DNA from: Gardnerella vaginalis
GTDB taxonomy: Bacteria; Actinomycetota; Actinomycetes; Actinomycetales; Bifidobacteriaceae
Reading direction: 5' to 3'
Assembly (NCBI RefSeq): GCF_001563665.1
Contig: NZ_KQ961867.1
Span: forward strand, 27,191 to 91,190
DNA length: 64,000 bases
Each line of letters starts with the position of its first letter. The stretch's first letter is position 1. The position numbers were made by a program, and so were the translations under genes. A model generated the notes under the pieces. That model was not told the DNA's origin, made no database searches, and worked only from the letters and a program-made list of their open reading frames with translations. Shown here piece after piece: positions 1 to 9,267 of the stretch.

Positions 1-733
1 CACAAAACTAAAGTAAGCTAAAATCTAACTTTCACTACCACAAGCAACAACATTTGAGCATGCGTAAAAAGTTGAAGCTCCTGTGAGGTAAGTATTTCCC
101 ACACCTCACAAACACAGTAAAAAACAATTACGTAAAAATCTTATATCCCTGTTGACGAAGTAAGTTAAATACACATCATGTACTAGTGAGGGATGGGTGT
201 TGCTTGGTCGAACAATATAAAAGTGGAGCGATTCTAAATAAATTCCAACATAATCCAATCCTATTGGGAATAAAAAGTTAAATTAAAAATCTAAAAACTA
301 GTAACACAAGCATAATGACAATGTACCTCATAAGAGCGTAACGTCTGTGAGACAAGTAACACCCATACCTCATTATCATATGGATATACACGCATATGAA
401 CGAGAAATCTTAAATCTCTGCCTAACTAATAGCAAAGCATATTTTGTAAAACAAACTATAGATTTATTTACTAAGCAAATAAAGTATAGATTACATACTA
501 GTGAGATGTGGAAATTACTTAACGAACAATAAAAAGCGAAACGGTATTTGAAGAAGTTACACCTAATCCAAACTCTTTATAAAACTAAAGTAAGCTAAAA
601 TCTAACTTTTACTACTACAAGCAACAACATTTAAACATGCGTAAAAAGTTGAAGCTCCTGTGAGGTAAGTATTTCCCACACATCACAACAACAATCATAT
701 TTTGTAAAACAATCCTATACTTTATTCACAAAA
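1..733. repeat. Intergenic repeat region: three degenerate copies of a hairpin-bearing unit
   Basis: Positions 4-111 and 581-688 are the same sequence at an offset of 577 with few mismatches. A weaker third relative lies around 335-380. Each copy carries the motif CTGTGAGGTAAGT. In the first copy TGTGAGGT (82-89) pairs with ACCTCACA (103-110) around a 13-nt loop. Further pieces also recur: an ACTAGTGAG stretch near 183 and 498, and CATATTTTGTAAAACAA near 437 and 695. A 61-codon frame at 347-532 has no recognisable product or ribosome site and overlaps the repeat. I see no supported gene here. Confidence 0.6.
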
Positions 734-1528
734 TTAGGCTTTATCGACTATCACAACAGTCGTTGATTGTAATCCGCGTGCAACAGGAGCTTCAACAACA
801 CGAGGATTCACTCCACCTGCTTTGCGAATCATTTTCGAAGCCTTTTCAATTTCAGCTTGAGCAGATTTGCCTTTAAGCGCAACAAGACTGCCATGTTTGC
901 GTAAAAGAGGTATTGTCCAACCAGCTAACTTAGTCATAGGCGCTACTGCTCTGCATGTTACAGCATCAAACGGTTGAATCTTATGCTCTTTGACTTGAGA
1001 AATAACTTCATCAGAACGACCATGAAAAATAGTCACATTTTTAAGATCCATTAAAGACACGCATTCTTCTAACCAAACTACGCGTCTTTCCATTGGCTCA
1101 ATCAAAGTTATATTTACGTCTGGCAAACATGCAGCTATAACCAAACCTGGAAATCCGCCACCACTGCCAACGTCCGCGATTCTTTTTTGCTTACTATTTA
1201 CAACAATTTTTTCAATAAACGGAACTGCAGCAGCAGAATTTAATATGTGCCTTTCCCAAAGTATGCACATATCGCGTGGTCCAACTAAACCGCGAATCAA
1301 CCCCTCTTTACAAAGTTTCACATGAAACAATCTGCATTTAGGTAGTGCATCGCCAAGCACTTCACATAATATTGGCGAAGAATCTAATTCATCTAGAATA
1401 TTCTCATCGAAAGTATTCTCAAGGTTAGCATTCGCAACGCCTTCAGAATCTTTAGCGTTTTCATTATTCGCAACGCCTTCAGAATTCACAACGCCTTCAG
1501 AATTTTCCACGCGCAAACCATCTTCCAT
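734..1528 (-). CDS. rsmG: 16S rRNA (guanine-N7) methyltransferase RsmG
   Basis: RsmG (GidB) methylates N7 of a guanine in the 530 loop of 16S rRNA using S-adenosylmethionine. The class I methyltransferase core is visible: the SAM loop [12 protein letters not shown], then [16 protein letters not shown] and the VTCRAVAPM segment. It is the last gene of the rpmH-rnpA-yidD-yidC-jag-rsmG minus-strand set, its usual actinobacterial position. I chose the ATG at 1528. A TTG at 1540 in the same frame would add four residues, and neither has a strong ribosome site. The N-terminus before the conserved [10 protein letters not shown] segment is odd: Glu/Asn-rich with repeated NSEGV units encoded by an 18-bp DNA repeat. 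Confidence 0.93.
   Translation of the reverse strand: MEDGLRVENSEGVVNSEGVANNENAKDSEGVANANLENTFDENILDELDSSPILCEVLGDALPKCRLFHVKLCKEGLIRGLVGPRDMCILWERHILNSAAAVPFIEKIVVNSKQKRIADVGSGGGFPGLVIAACLPDVNITLIEPMERRVVWLEECVSLMDLKNVTIFHGRSDEVISQVKEHKIQPFDAVTCRAVAPMTKLAGWTIPLLRKHGSLVALKGKSAQAEIEKASKMIRKAGGVNPRVVEAPVARGLQSTTVVIVDKA
1428..1505. repeat. 18-bp tandem repeat inside rsmG N-terminus
   Basis: A unit resembling CACAACGCCTTCAGAATT occurs three times, two of the copies adjacent, within the start of rsmG. It encodes the NSEGV/DSEGV repeats and keeps the frame. It sits before the catalytic domain, so copy-number change should be tolerated. Confidence 0.7.
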
Positions 1529-1729
1529 AACTGCACACAACTTTTATATTTTATACTTTAATATTCTAAAATTTCAGCACTTTAAAACTTAAGCACTTTA
1601 GTACTGTAAATTTTAAAACTTTTATATGTTCGCTCAAATATCAGCAAAAGTTACACAACAAAAACATTTTTGTTTTATCGTGTAACTTTCGTTTTACTGA
1701 CTTATTTTATATTTATTTACAATAAATTT

Positions 1730-2281
1730 TTACTCATCAACGTATTCAACATCTTCATCGAAATTATCTGAATCTTCATCTTCAGAAAGACTTGCAGGCA
1801 TATAAACAGTCACATATCTGCGAGGTTCTTCACCATGAGAACGCGAACGCAATCCCTCATCTCGAACCGTATCGTGTATAACTTTACGCTCAAAAGAATT
1901 CATAGGTCTTAAGCTCACAGATTCACCAGTTTCACGAACCTCATCAACAGCATCTAAAGCCATATCTCGCAAATGTTGGCGTTTTCTCTTTAAGAAACCA
2001 TCAACATCAACAATTAGATGAGAGCGCTCACCAGTCTTCTGTTGCACAGCAAGTCTGCTCAACTGTTGTAAAGCATCAACAACTTCACCATTACGACCAA
2101 TCAAATTTTTAATGTCAGTATCATCATCTGCAACAATCTGAATCATAGGGCGATTATTACGAACTCCCATCTCAATATCGCCTTCATAATCAGCGATATC
2201 AAGTAATCCTTCTAAATAATCAGCAGCAATATCAGCTTCTTCATTGAGCTGCTCTACTGTTTTACTTTCTTCCTGTACCAT
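1730..2281 (-). CDS. jag: Jag/KhpB-type RNA-binding protein (KH and R3H domains)
   Basis: This is a Jag/KhpB-family RNA-binding protein, usually encoded beside yidC. In the family the KH and R3H domains bind RNA and affect cell elongation and division. A KH domain covers about residues 35-110, with the IGRNGEVVDALQ loop. The R3H domain (about 120-170) shows SFERKVIHDTV and RSRSHGEEPRR. The C-terminal tail is acidic. The ATG at 2281 follows AAGGAG with five spacer bases. A GTG at 2287 overlaps that ribosome site and was rejected. About 270 bases of repeat-rich DNA separate it from yidC, so it may have its own transcript. Confidence 0.92.
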   Translation of the reverse strand: MVQEESKTVEQLNEEADIAADYLEGLLDIADYEGDIEMGVRNNRPMIQIVADDDTDIKNLIGRNGEVVDALQQLSRLAVQQKTGERSHLIVDVDGFLKRKRQHLRDMALDAVDEVRETGESVSLRPMNSFERKVIHDTVRDEGLRSRSHGEEPRRYVTVYMPASLSEDEDSDNFDEDVEYVDE

Positions 2282-2353
2282 ACTCACTCCTTAGCACGAC
2301 TGTAAATCGCTTTTATAAGTCTACTTAAAAAATAACGTCACATTAACAATTAC

Positions 2354-2432
2354 ATTATCACTTATAACAGTATTATCACTCATAACAGCACGATTATGCA
2401 TCTTATGCAACATAACAATGCAACATAACAAT
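2354..2432. repeat. Two short tandem duplications between jag and yidC
   Basis: An 18-bp unit beginning ATTATCACT occurs at 2354-2371 and 2372-2389 with two differences. A 13-bp unit GCAACATAACAAT is exactly duplicated at 2407-2419 and 2420-2432. They lie just upstream of jag on its strand, so they fall in its promoter or leader region. Confidence 0.75.
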
Positions 2433-2558
2433 ATCAGTAATATCACTTTAAACAATAAGTAATAATTATTTATTAAATTATGAATTTTTACTTATAAATT
2501 TCATACAATACTCGAGCAAAGATTCTACGAACTCGCGCATTATACTCAAAAACTTAAA

Positions 2559-3566
2559 TTAAGAGCGCTTACGCTTGCGTTGAGGCTGTTTCCTTTGGAA
2601 ACCTTCAACCTCTCGCCTTTCAGCTTCTTCACGCGCTTTTTGCAACGCTTCTTCTTCTAATGTAGGCAATCCTTCACGCTCTCTGCGCTTAACTTCCCTA
2701 TCGTGATCTCGCTTTTCTTTTTCGCTAGCTGCCGGAGAACCAGGAGTTGGGAAAGCATAAACCTGCCAAATTGAGCGGAGCATATTCATAATATTGTTTA
2801 CAAGCCAATATATCAACATTGCAAATGGAAGTGCAAAAGCAGAGAAAACGTAAATCAGAGGGAATCCCCACATCATAAGTTTCTGCATCGTATATTGACT
2901 GCCCTGCTTAGCTTCAGGAGGCAAATTTTTACGAACGTTATTAAATTGCATGTACCACATTGCAGCACACATAAGAATCACAACTAAAACAATGATGATC
3001 TTACCGGCTAATTGAACAGTAATGAATGTATCGGAAAGACCTACACCAAAAACATGTGTTTTTACAAATTGTTTTGCAACTGTAACATCAAAAGCGCCAA
3101 GCGGAGCATGCTTACCGTTTGCAATAAAAGGAATTACTGAAAGCGTATACCACATACTCATAAAAGCAGGACCTTGAATCATCATAGGTAAGCAAGAACC
3201 AGCAGGATTAGCATTATTATCCTGATAAAGCTTCATCATCTCACGTTGCATAGCTTCTTTGCTTGCAGGATCATTTTTCCCTTTATATTTTTGCTGAATT
3301 TTCTTAATTTGAGGGGAAATAGCCTGCATTTGGCGCATTCCTTTAATGCTTTTAATAAACGCAGGGAAAATGCATGCATGAACAACCAATAGCAAAAATA
3401 CTATTGAAAGCACCCAAGACAATCCTATTTCATTCATTCCTATAAGGGTTAAGAACTTGTGGAACAACACCATAATTTGAGTCATAATCCACTCAACTGG
3501 CGTTAGGATTTTATAAAACCATCCGAAGAATCCATTATCAAGTACGAAATGATCTTGATTAAACAT
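2559..3566 (-). CDS. yidC: Membrane protein insertase YidC
   Basis: YidC/Oxa1 inserts proteins into the cytoplasmic membrane, alone or with SecYEG. The 335-residue protein shows the expected pattern: a first membrane segment near residues 48-70, a charged cytoplasmic hairpin (KKIQQKYKGKNDP), then the SCLPMMIQGPAFMSMWYTLS segment and later hydrophobic segments ending near residue 265. The tail is strongly basic (KRKQPQRKRKRS type), as in Gram-positive YidC proteins that contact the ribosome. Its ATG at 3566 overlaps the stop of yidD by one base, implying translational coupling. Confidence 0.95.
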   Translation of the reverse strand: MFNQDHFVLDNGFFGWFYKILTPVEWIMTQIMVLFHKFLTLIGMNEIGLSWVLSIVFLLLVVHACIFPAFIKSIKGMRQMQAISPQIKKIQQKYKGKNDPASKEAMQREMMKLYQDNNANPAGSCLPMMIQGPAFMSMWYTLSVIPFIANGKHAPLGAFDVTVAKQFVKTHVFGVGLSDTFITVQLAGKIIIVLVVILMCAAMWYMQFNNVRKNLPPEAKQGSQYTMQKLMMWGFPLIYVFSAFALPFAMLIYWLVNNIMNMLRSIWQVYAFPTPGSPAASEKEKRDHDREVKRREREGLPTLEEEALQKAREEAERREVEGFQRKQPQRKRKRS

Positions 3567-3922
3567 TAGTTTTCCTTGTCTTCTTCAGCCAAGGGAGTTA
3601 GCCGTGGCTCTTCATGCGCTTTAGACCAAGCACAACGATAAAAAATAGAATATTTTCGCGGAACATCGTCAATACTACAACTAGTCCATGGTCGGCATCT
3701 TAATAATCTCAAAAAAGCTAACAATCCGCCACGAAATGCTCCATAACGCTCAATAGCTTCAATTGCATATCTGGAACAAGTAGGGTAGTAGCGACAGCAT
3801 GCAGGATTATTGGAAGATATTACTCTCTGATACCAGCGAATAGAATTAATCATTATTGAGGAACATGAAATATGCGATTTGGCTTTATTTGCTTTATTAT
3901 CAAAAGCAGATTTGCTATACAT
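3566..3922 (-). CDS. yidD: Membrane protein insertion efficiency factor YidD
   Basis: YidD is a small membrane-associated protein that helps YidC-dependent insertion. The family core is clear: IRWYQRVISSNNPACCRYYPTC, then SRYAIEAIERYGAFRGG and LLRCRPW. I chose the ATG at 3922 because GGAAGG lies eight bases before it. An upstream ATG at 3955 (eleven more residues) has no ribosome site. The final approximately 25 residues are charged and not part of the conserved fold. The gene sits between rnpA and yidC as usual. Confidence 0.92.
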   Translation of the reverse strand: MYSKSAFDNKANKAKSHISCSSIMINSIRWYQRVISSNNPACCRYYPTCSRYAIEAIERYGAFRGGLLAFLRLLRCRPWTSCSIDDVPRKYSIFYRCAWSKAHEEPRLTPLAEEDKEN

Positions 3923-4065
3923 ATCTTTCACCTTCCTCTTTAAAAATCCTCGCATTGTATAACTTTATGAAATCTTAAAAGTCTTTAGAAAAATCTAATA
4001 AACTTTTAACAACCTTCTTAACAACACTTTTAGCAACATCTATTCATCGCAATAATCCTCTTCAA

Positions 4066-4788
4066 TCATATAGACTCTGTTTCAGAACTATTTGAAGTAC
4101 GAGAATCTACTTCGCGAGAATCTTGTGAAAAATCGTATGAACATTTTTTAGAATCATTTATGAAATCTTCATATGAGTCTTTCTTAAAATCTTCATACAA
4201 AGATTCGCTAGATTCATCGCTTTTATGTTCATTAGATTGATCCACTATCTCGCGATTGAAAGATGTGTTGCTTTTTTGCTCATGAATCTTAGCATTATTG
4301 GTTATATTGATAAACAATTTTTCAACTTGCTGATTCAATGAAGCAAACGTTGCATTTGCAGCACTAGGTTTTGCTCGTAACACAACATCACAATAACAAG
4401 GCAATAAAGATTCGTATTTACTTGCAAGCACACGAAAGCGTCTTTTAACTAAATTACGCACTACTGCTTTGCCAACTGATTTAGATACTGCAAGACCAAG
4501 TCTTTTACATTTTTCCTTTTCCGCGTGCTTAACTCCAAAAGAATAATTTTTCGCGGAATCGTTGGAATTATAAGACTTTTCAGGCTGTTTTAAGGTATCA
4601 AAAAATTCCGCGGGACTACTATCAAATCCCGTGGTTTCATTATTCGTAAAATCATTTACCTGATTAAGTGCGCTACATACGGTTGTATCGTCACGCATCA
4701 AATAATGCGCGACGATATCCCGCGAACTCACTTTGCGCCGTTTTTTGAGTACCGCAACAAAGTCACGATGGCTTTTCAGCCTTTCCAT
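4066..4788 (-). CDS. rnpA: RNase P protein component, with insertion and long tail
   Basis: RnpA is the protein subunit of RNase P, which trims tRNA 5' ends. The conserved elements are [29 protein letters not shown] at the start and the RNR signature region [23 protein letters not shown] near residues 97-119. The protein is 240 residues, about twice the usual 110-130. About 60 Asn/Ser/Glu-rich residues (33-94) are inserted between the first strand and the signature, and about 75 acidic Ser/Asp-rich residues are added at the C-terminus. The reading frame is intact. The start ATG lies about 20 bases after the rpmH stop, consistent with co-transcription. Confidence 0.93.
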   Translation of the reverse strand: MERLKSHRDFVAVLKKRRKVSSRDIVAHYLMRDDTTVCSALNQVNDFTNNETTGFDSSPAEFFDTLKQPEKSYNSNDSAKNYSFGVKHAEKEKCKRLGLAVSKSVGKAVVRNLVKRRFRVLASKYESLLPCYCDVVLRAKPSAANATFASLNQQVEKLFINITNNAKIHEQKSNTSFNREIVDQSNEHKSDESSESLYEDFKKDSYEDFINDSKKCSYDFSQDSREVDSRTSNSSETESI

Positions 4789-4808
4789 ATTTACGACGCT
4801 ATCTCAAC

Positions 4809-4943
4809 TCAGGCAGACAGCGACTTACGACCTTTAGCGCGACGACGATTGATTACTGCGCGACCAGCACGCGTACGCATGCGAACGCGGAAGCCGTGCT
4901 TCATGTGACGACGACGATTATTTGGCTGGAATGTCCTTTTCAT
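4809..4943 (-). CDS. rpmH: 50S ribosomal protein L34
   Basis: The 44-codon gene encodes a very basic protein starting [19 protein letters not shown] and ending with the [10 protein letters not shown] tail, which is characteristic of bacterial L34. The start ATG at 4943 is preceded by AGGAG with seven spacer bases. It is the first gene of the minus-strand operon running into rnpA, the arrangement found beside dnaA in most bacteria. Confidence 0.97.
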   Translation of the reverse strand: MKRTFQPNNRRRHMKHGFRVRMRTRAGRAVINRRRAKGRKSLSA

Positions 4944-5372
4944 AAATAATGCTCCTATATTCAGTCATGTAAAAACGTGACCAATTTTACGTCAAGCTCT
5001 ACTAAATTACTATTACCCCTCACCAAAAGGCAAAAAACTCAATCAATTATTACACAAATTATTCATATTTCAAACAGAATTTATATAAATTAACTTAGAT
5101 ATTTTCTATTAAATAAAATAATTAAATTACTCGTGAATAAATACGAAAGCCCTAGAAAACTTTAGAAATTCGATAATTTAAGCATTCAAAAAATTATCCA
5201 CAAATTACACGCATGTTATTAACAATCCAATATTTTCAACACGCGAGGCTGTGGATAACTTCACAGGGTGGTAGTAAACATGTTCTATTGAAGTTCTTTT
5301 TCTTACGCGCAAAAATGTTATACACGCAATGAATTTAGGATTTCTTAATTAGGCGTTTTGGATTGGAGTGGT
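4944..5372. promoter_or_regulatory. rpmH-dnaA intergenic region with two perfect DnaA boxes
   Basis: This 429-base divergent region must hold the rpmH and dnaA promoters. TTATCCACA occurs exactly at 5194-5202 on the plus strand and at 5250-5258 on the minus strand (TGTGGATAA). Boxes upstream of dnaA are typical of autorepression and of the upstream part of bipartite origins. The rest is AT-rich with no gene. Confidence 0.8.
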
Positions 5373-7508
5373 ATGTCTGATGCATTCAGCGACCCAGTAG
5401 CACAAGCTGCTATTGTATGGGCCAATACGCTTAGTGTATTAAAACATAATGCTTTACTAAGTGCTAGAGATAAAAGCTGGTTTGAAGGTGTTCATCCTGA
5501 GGCAATTTATGGCACTACTATTGTTTTATGCGTTACAAGTGCCACTGCTCAGCAAGCACTTCAAAATGAGCTTAATGAGCCATTACTAGTGGCATTAAAG
5601 ATCTGCACAGGAAAAGATATGTTTCCTGCTTTTAAGATTGTAAAGCCTTACGATAGTTTTTCTGAAGATAACAATAATTTTTCTGAAAATAATAATCAAA
5701 CTAATACAAATAACAGGAATTTGAACGTTCAAAACGCTCAAAACAATCAAAATATACAGAATAATCTAAACGTTCAAGACGCTCAAATCTTTAATCAAAA
5801 TAATCGAAGCATTGACCAATATGGCAAAGATATCACAAAAAACAGCGTTAGTAATGCAAACAACTCATTAACAGGTTCAAAATCAAACTTTTCTTCAACT
5901 ATTTACACTTCTGAATCCGGAACTACAGAAGTAAGAAAGTACACATTTGATGAATCTGAAGCAAAACGATATATTTTAGACCCATACTATGGCTATTCTG
6001 AGTTAGATGATTATGGCAGAAAACCTGTTGATGAAATTCCAAACTTCGCAGATTTAAAAGAAACTGATTTTACTGTTACTGAAGTCAAAGACGATAGATA
6101 TAGCGAAAACGATGTCTATAACAGAAACAATAGATATAACAAAAAAGACAGCAATAGCGAAAATAAAGATGCTAGCGTAAACGAAGAAGATATAAATAAC
6201 AAAAACGAAAACTATAGCGAAAATAAAGATATTATCGAAATCGATAGCGCTAACGTTAGCGCTAACGTTAGAGAAAACGAAGAAGATAATTCTATACCAA
6301 TACAGCCACCTTTTCCTTTATCTACTGGATTTTCTGTTTTTAAACCAGAAATCATTGGTTCTTCAATAACTAACAATAAGGGTAATGGGAAAATATCTGT
6401 TTCTGTAAAAACAGATCCTAAAACTCATTTAAATGTTTGCGCTACTTTTGATAATTTTGTTCCGGGAGATTCAAATCGTTTTGCGCGAACTGTTGCTCTG
6501 GCTGTTGCAGAAGGTTCCGGAAAAGATTTCAATCCTTTGTGTATTTATGGAGGATCCGGATTAGGTAAAACTCATTTGCTTAATGCTATTGGAAATTATG
6601 CTTTAGTAAAAGATTCTTCACTAAAAGTTAGATATGTAACAAGTGAGGAATTTACAAATGATTTTATTGATGCTTTGCGAGTTCCTAATGAAAGTCAAAA
6701 TAAAATCTCCGAGTTTAATAGAAAATATCGAGAGGTTGATTTTTTGCTTATTGACGATATTCAATTTTTAGGCGGTAAAGAAGCCACATTAGAGCAATTC
6801 TTCCATACTTTTAATGCTCTTTATCAAGCTAATAAGCGCATTGTTATTGCTTCTGATGTTGCTCCTAAACGTTTGCGAGGATTTGAATCTAGACTTATTA
6901 CAAGATTTGAATCTGGTTTAACTGTTGATATTAAGCCACCTGATTTAGAAACTCGAATTGCTATTTTAAAAATGATGGCTTCAACAAATTCTGTAAAAAT
7001 TCCTGCTGAAGTTTTCGATCTTATAGCTGAACGTTTTACTCAAAATATTCGAGAGCTTGAAGGAGCTTTAACTAGAGTTACTGCTGTTGCATCATTAAGT
7101 AATCAACCTGTTAGTAGAGTTCTTGCTGAAAGAGCTTTACAGGATTTTTTTGCATCAGATATTGAAATTCGTCCTACTGATATTATTGGTCAAGTTGCGA
7201 AATATTTTCATCTTACTTTTGACGAAATAGTTGGTCGCACACGCACTAAAAATGTAGCTTTATCTCGTCAAATCGCAATGTATCTTGCTAGAGAAATGAC
7301 TAGCATGAGCTTAGTCGATATTGGTGAAGTTTTTGGCGGTAGAGATCATACTACTGTAATGCATGCTTATACGAGAATTAGTGATGAAATGAAGCAAAAA
7401 CAGGAAATTTATAACTATGTTATTGATTTAACTGTTCGTTTAAAGCAACATAATGCTCCTGATGAAGACGGGAAAAATAGCGAAGAAAATTCGGAGCAAA
7501 ATAATTAG
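5373..7508 (+). CDS. dnaA: Chromosomal replication initiator DnaA, long domain II
   Basis: DnaA binds DnaA boxes and opens oriC. Domain I (about residues 1-90) is followed by a very long Asn/Glu/Asp-rich domain II (about 95-330). Domain III carries the AAA+ core with Walker [10 protein letters not shown] near residue 393 and Walker [10 protein letters not shown]. Domain IV ends with the DNA-binding signature [12 protein letters not shown]. At about 711 residues it is far longer than the family norm of 450-550, and all of the excess is in domain II. I chose the ATG at 5373, preceded by GGAG. A TTG at 5358 has no ribosome site. Confidence 0.97.
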   Translation: MSDAFSDPVAQAAIVWANTLSVLKHNALLSARDKSWFEGVHPEAIYGTTIVLCVTSATAQQALQNELNEPLLVALKICTGKDMFPAFKIVKPYDSFSEDNNNFSENNNQTNTNNRNLNVQNAQNNQNIQNNLNVQDAQIFNQNNRSIDQYGKDITKNSVSNANNSLTGSKSNFSSTIYTSESGTTEVRKYTFDESEAKRYILDPYYGYSELDDYGRKPVDEIPNFADLKETDFTVTEVKDDRYSENDVYNRNNRYNKKDSNSENKDASVNEEDINNKNENYSENKDIIEIDSANVSANVRENEEDNSIPIQPPFPLSTGFSVFKPEIIGSSITNNKGNGKISVSVKTDPKTHLNVCATFDNFVPGDSNRFARTVALAVAEGSGKDFNPLCIYGGSGLGKTHLLNAIGNYALVKDSSLKVRYVTSEEFTNDFIDALRVPNESQNKISEFNRKYREVDFLLIDDIQFLGGKEATLEQFFHTFNALYQANKRIVIASDVAPKRLRGFESRLITRFESGLTVDIKPPDLETRIAILKMMASTNSVKIPAEVFDLIAERFTQNIRELEGALTRVTAVASLSNQPVSRVLAERALQDFFASDIEIRPTDIIGQVAKYFHLTFDEIVGRTRTKNVALSRQIAMYLAREMTSMSLVDIGEVFGGRDHTTVMHAYTRISDEMKQKQEIYNYVIDLTVRLKQHNAPDEDGKNSEENSEQNN
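6245..6264. repeat. 20-bp perfect palindrome inside dnaA domain II
   Basis: TAGCGCTAACGTTAGCGCTA is a perfect inverted repeat within the coding sequence. It encodes part of an ANVSANV repeat, and GCTAACGTTAG recurs immediately after it. It could form a hairpin in the dnaA message or simply be slippage-made. Confidence 0.6.
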
Positions 7509-8115
7509 AATTTTATCAAAATCAGATTTATACGATTATTCGCGATTATTTTAGCGAGATTATTCGAGAGAATATTAGCTAAATTATTCGCGAAAATATT
7601 CGAGAGAATAATCGAGAGAATTTTGTTCAATAATTTTTACGAATTTTTCTTTTTACGCTGAATTTTTGATTTATTTTTAACTATAAAAAGCGGTTTTCCA
7701 CAAACTTATTATTGGGTAGTTAATAAAAAAATAAAAAGTTATCCACATATTTATTAACAAATGTGGGTAAACCCTGGGCATAAGTCGTGGAAAACGCCGC
7801 TAAAAAATGTGGATAACAAGTTAATAAAAGCCTTTAAAATGTGGATACGCCAAGAAATAGCTCCGAATGTGGATAAGTCGCCAAGTTATGCACATTGACT
7901 TCCACAGGTTATGCACATTCTCTTTTTGTGGATAAGCCTTCTTATTTCTTGATTTTTATTAGTTATCCACATATCCACGGTGCTTAATATGAATATTATT
8001 TTTATTTTATTTAATAACTAAAGTAATAACCAACCATTTTTTATATCAGCTTTTGAAAAGATTTCGGGTAACACCTTACGCTAAACTAAATTAAGATTTT
8101 AAGAAACGAGGAAGT
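7509..8115. other. Origin of replication oriC (dnaA-dnaN intergenic DnaA-box cluster)
   Basis: Perfect TTATCCACA boxes lie at 7739-7747 and 7973-7981 (plus), and at 7808-7816, 7868-7876 and 7927-7935 (minus). Close variants lie at 7694-7702 (TTTTCCACA), 7886-7894 and 7909-7917 (TTATGCACA), 7762-7770 and 7840-7848. The run of A/T at 7985-8030 after the last box is a candidate DNA unwinding element. Another AT-rich stretch precedes the boxes (7625-7690). Position between dnaA and dnaN, box number and orientation all fit an actinobacterial oriC. Confidence 0.92.
7533..7622. repeat. Iterated ATTATTCGCGA / TATTCGAGAGAATA repeats after dnaA
   Basis: Just after the dnaA stop, short units such as ATTATTCGCGA and TATTCGAGAGAATA recur two to three times. 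Several can pair with each other. There is no clean T tract, so I do not call it a terminator. It may be slippage-derived DNA at the edge of oriC. Confidence 0.55.
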
Positions 8116-9237
8116 ATGCAAGTAGAAGTTAATTCCGAAGCCTTTGCAGACGCAGTAGCTTGGACCACAAGAATCATAGATTCTAGACCAGCAAACCCTA
8201 TTCTTGCTGGATTAAAAATTGAAGCATCAAATGGTACGCTAAACCTTTCTGCTTTCAATTATCAAGTTTCAAGCAAAAACCATATTGAAGCTGAAGTTGA
8301 AGAAGATGGAAGCATACTAGTTCTTGGTCGCCTATTAGCCGAAATAACTAAACTTCTACCTAACGAAAAAACAACATTATCCTCAAATGAAACTACTTTG
8401 ACTATTACTTCTGGAAAATCAACTTTTAATTTGCAACTAATGCCTGAAAGTGAATATCCAGATCTTCCTACAATGCCTGAAAAATTAGGTCAAGTTGATG
8501 CACCTACTTTTATTCAAGCAGTTAATCAAGCTTCTGTAGCTATTTCACGTGACGATGAAAGACCTGTTCTTAGAGGAATTCATGTTCGCTTTGAAAATGA
8601 TTCTGTTATTATGACTTCAACTGATAGATATAGGCTATCTAGAGCATCTTTTAAGTGGACTCCAGAAAAACAAGATATAAACACTGAAGCTCTTATTATG
8701 GGCACTTTACTTAAAGATGTATCTAGATCTTTAAACGATAATAGCAATGTTTTAATAAATCTTAATGCTGAAGATCCTAATCTCTTAGGATTTGAAAATT
8801 CATATCATTCCACTACAGCTCAACTTATTGATAGCGAATTTCCTTCTTTAGATCTCTTATTCTCAGAAGAATATTCTATTCACGCTGTTATTGATAAACA
8901 AAATCTTATTAACGCAATTAAAAGAGTTTCACTAGTCGTAGGTAGAGATCCTTCTATTACTCTTTCATTTGAAGGTCAAGAGCTAACTCTTTTCGCTGGA
9001 GATTCAAATGAATCACAAGCAAAAGAGAGCATTAACATTGACATGGATGGAGAAGATATTCAAGTTAAATTTAATCCTAATTTCTTAATTGAAGGATTAA
9101 ATAATATTACTGAGCCATACGTTCATGTGAAGATAAAAACAGCTGTTAAACCAGTAGAATTTAATGGACAACAAGAAATAGATGGAGATGAATCTCTAAC
9201 TTATCGTTATCTTGTTGTTCCAATGCTTCCACGATAA
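8116..9237 (+). CDS. dnaN: DNA polymerase III beta subunit (sliding clamp)
   Basis: DnaN forms the ring-shaped dimer that tethers DNA polymerase III to DNA. The 373-residue length and three-domain pattern match the family. Recognisable segments include ISRDDERPVLRGIHVRFENDSVIMTSTDRYRLS near the centre and the C-terminal YRYLVVPMLPR, part of the partner-binding cleft (family V/I-MPMR/L end). The ATG follows ACGAGGAAG. It lies directly downstream of oriC. Confidence 0.97.
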   Translation: MQVEVNSEAFADAVAWTTRIIDSRPANPILAGLKIEASNGTLNLSAFNYQVSSKNHIEAEVEEDGSILVLGRLLAEITKLLPNEKTTLSSNETTLTITSGKSTFNLQLMPESEYPDLPTMPEKLGQVDAPTFIQAVNQASVAISRDDERPVLRGIHVRFENDSVIMTSTDRYRLSRASFKWTPEKQDINTEALIMGTLLKDVSRSLNDNSNVLINLNAEDPNLLGFENSYHSTTAQLIDSEFPSLDLLFSEEYSIHAVIDKQNLINAIKRVSLVVGRDPSITLSFEGQELTLFAGDSNESQAKESINIDMDGEDIQVKFNPNFLIEGLNNITEPYVHVKIKTAVKPVEFNGQQEIDGDESLTYRYLVVPMLPR

Positions 9238-9267
9238 AAATAGCAATAAAAATATTAGATTCTTAGC

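Noticed and set aside
347..532. 61-codon open frame in the repeat region
   Set aside because: No ribosome site, no recognisable product, and it overlaps blocks that are repeated in non-coding form at both sides.
1..688. Possible insertion sequence or transposon remnant
   Set aside because: No transposase fragment, terminal inverted repeats or target duplication could be seen around the repeated units.
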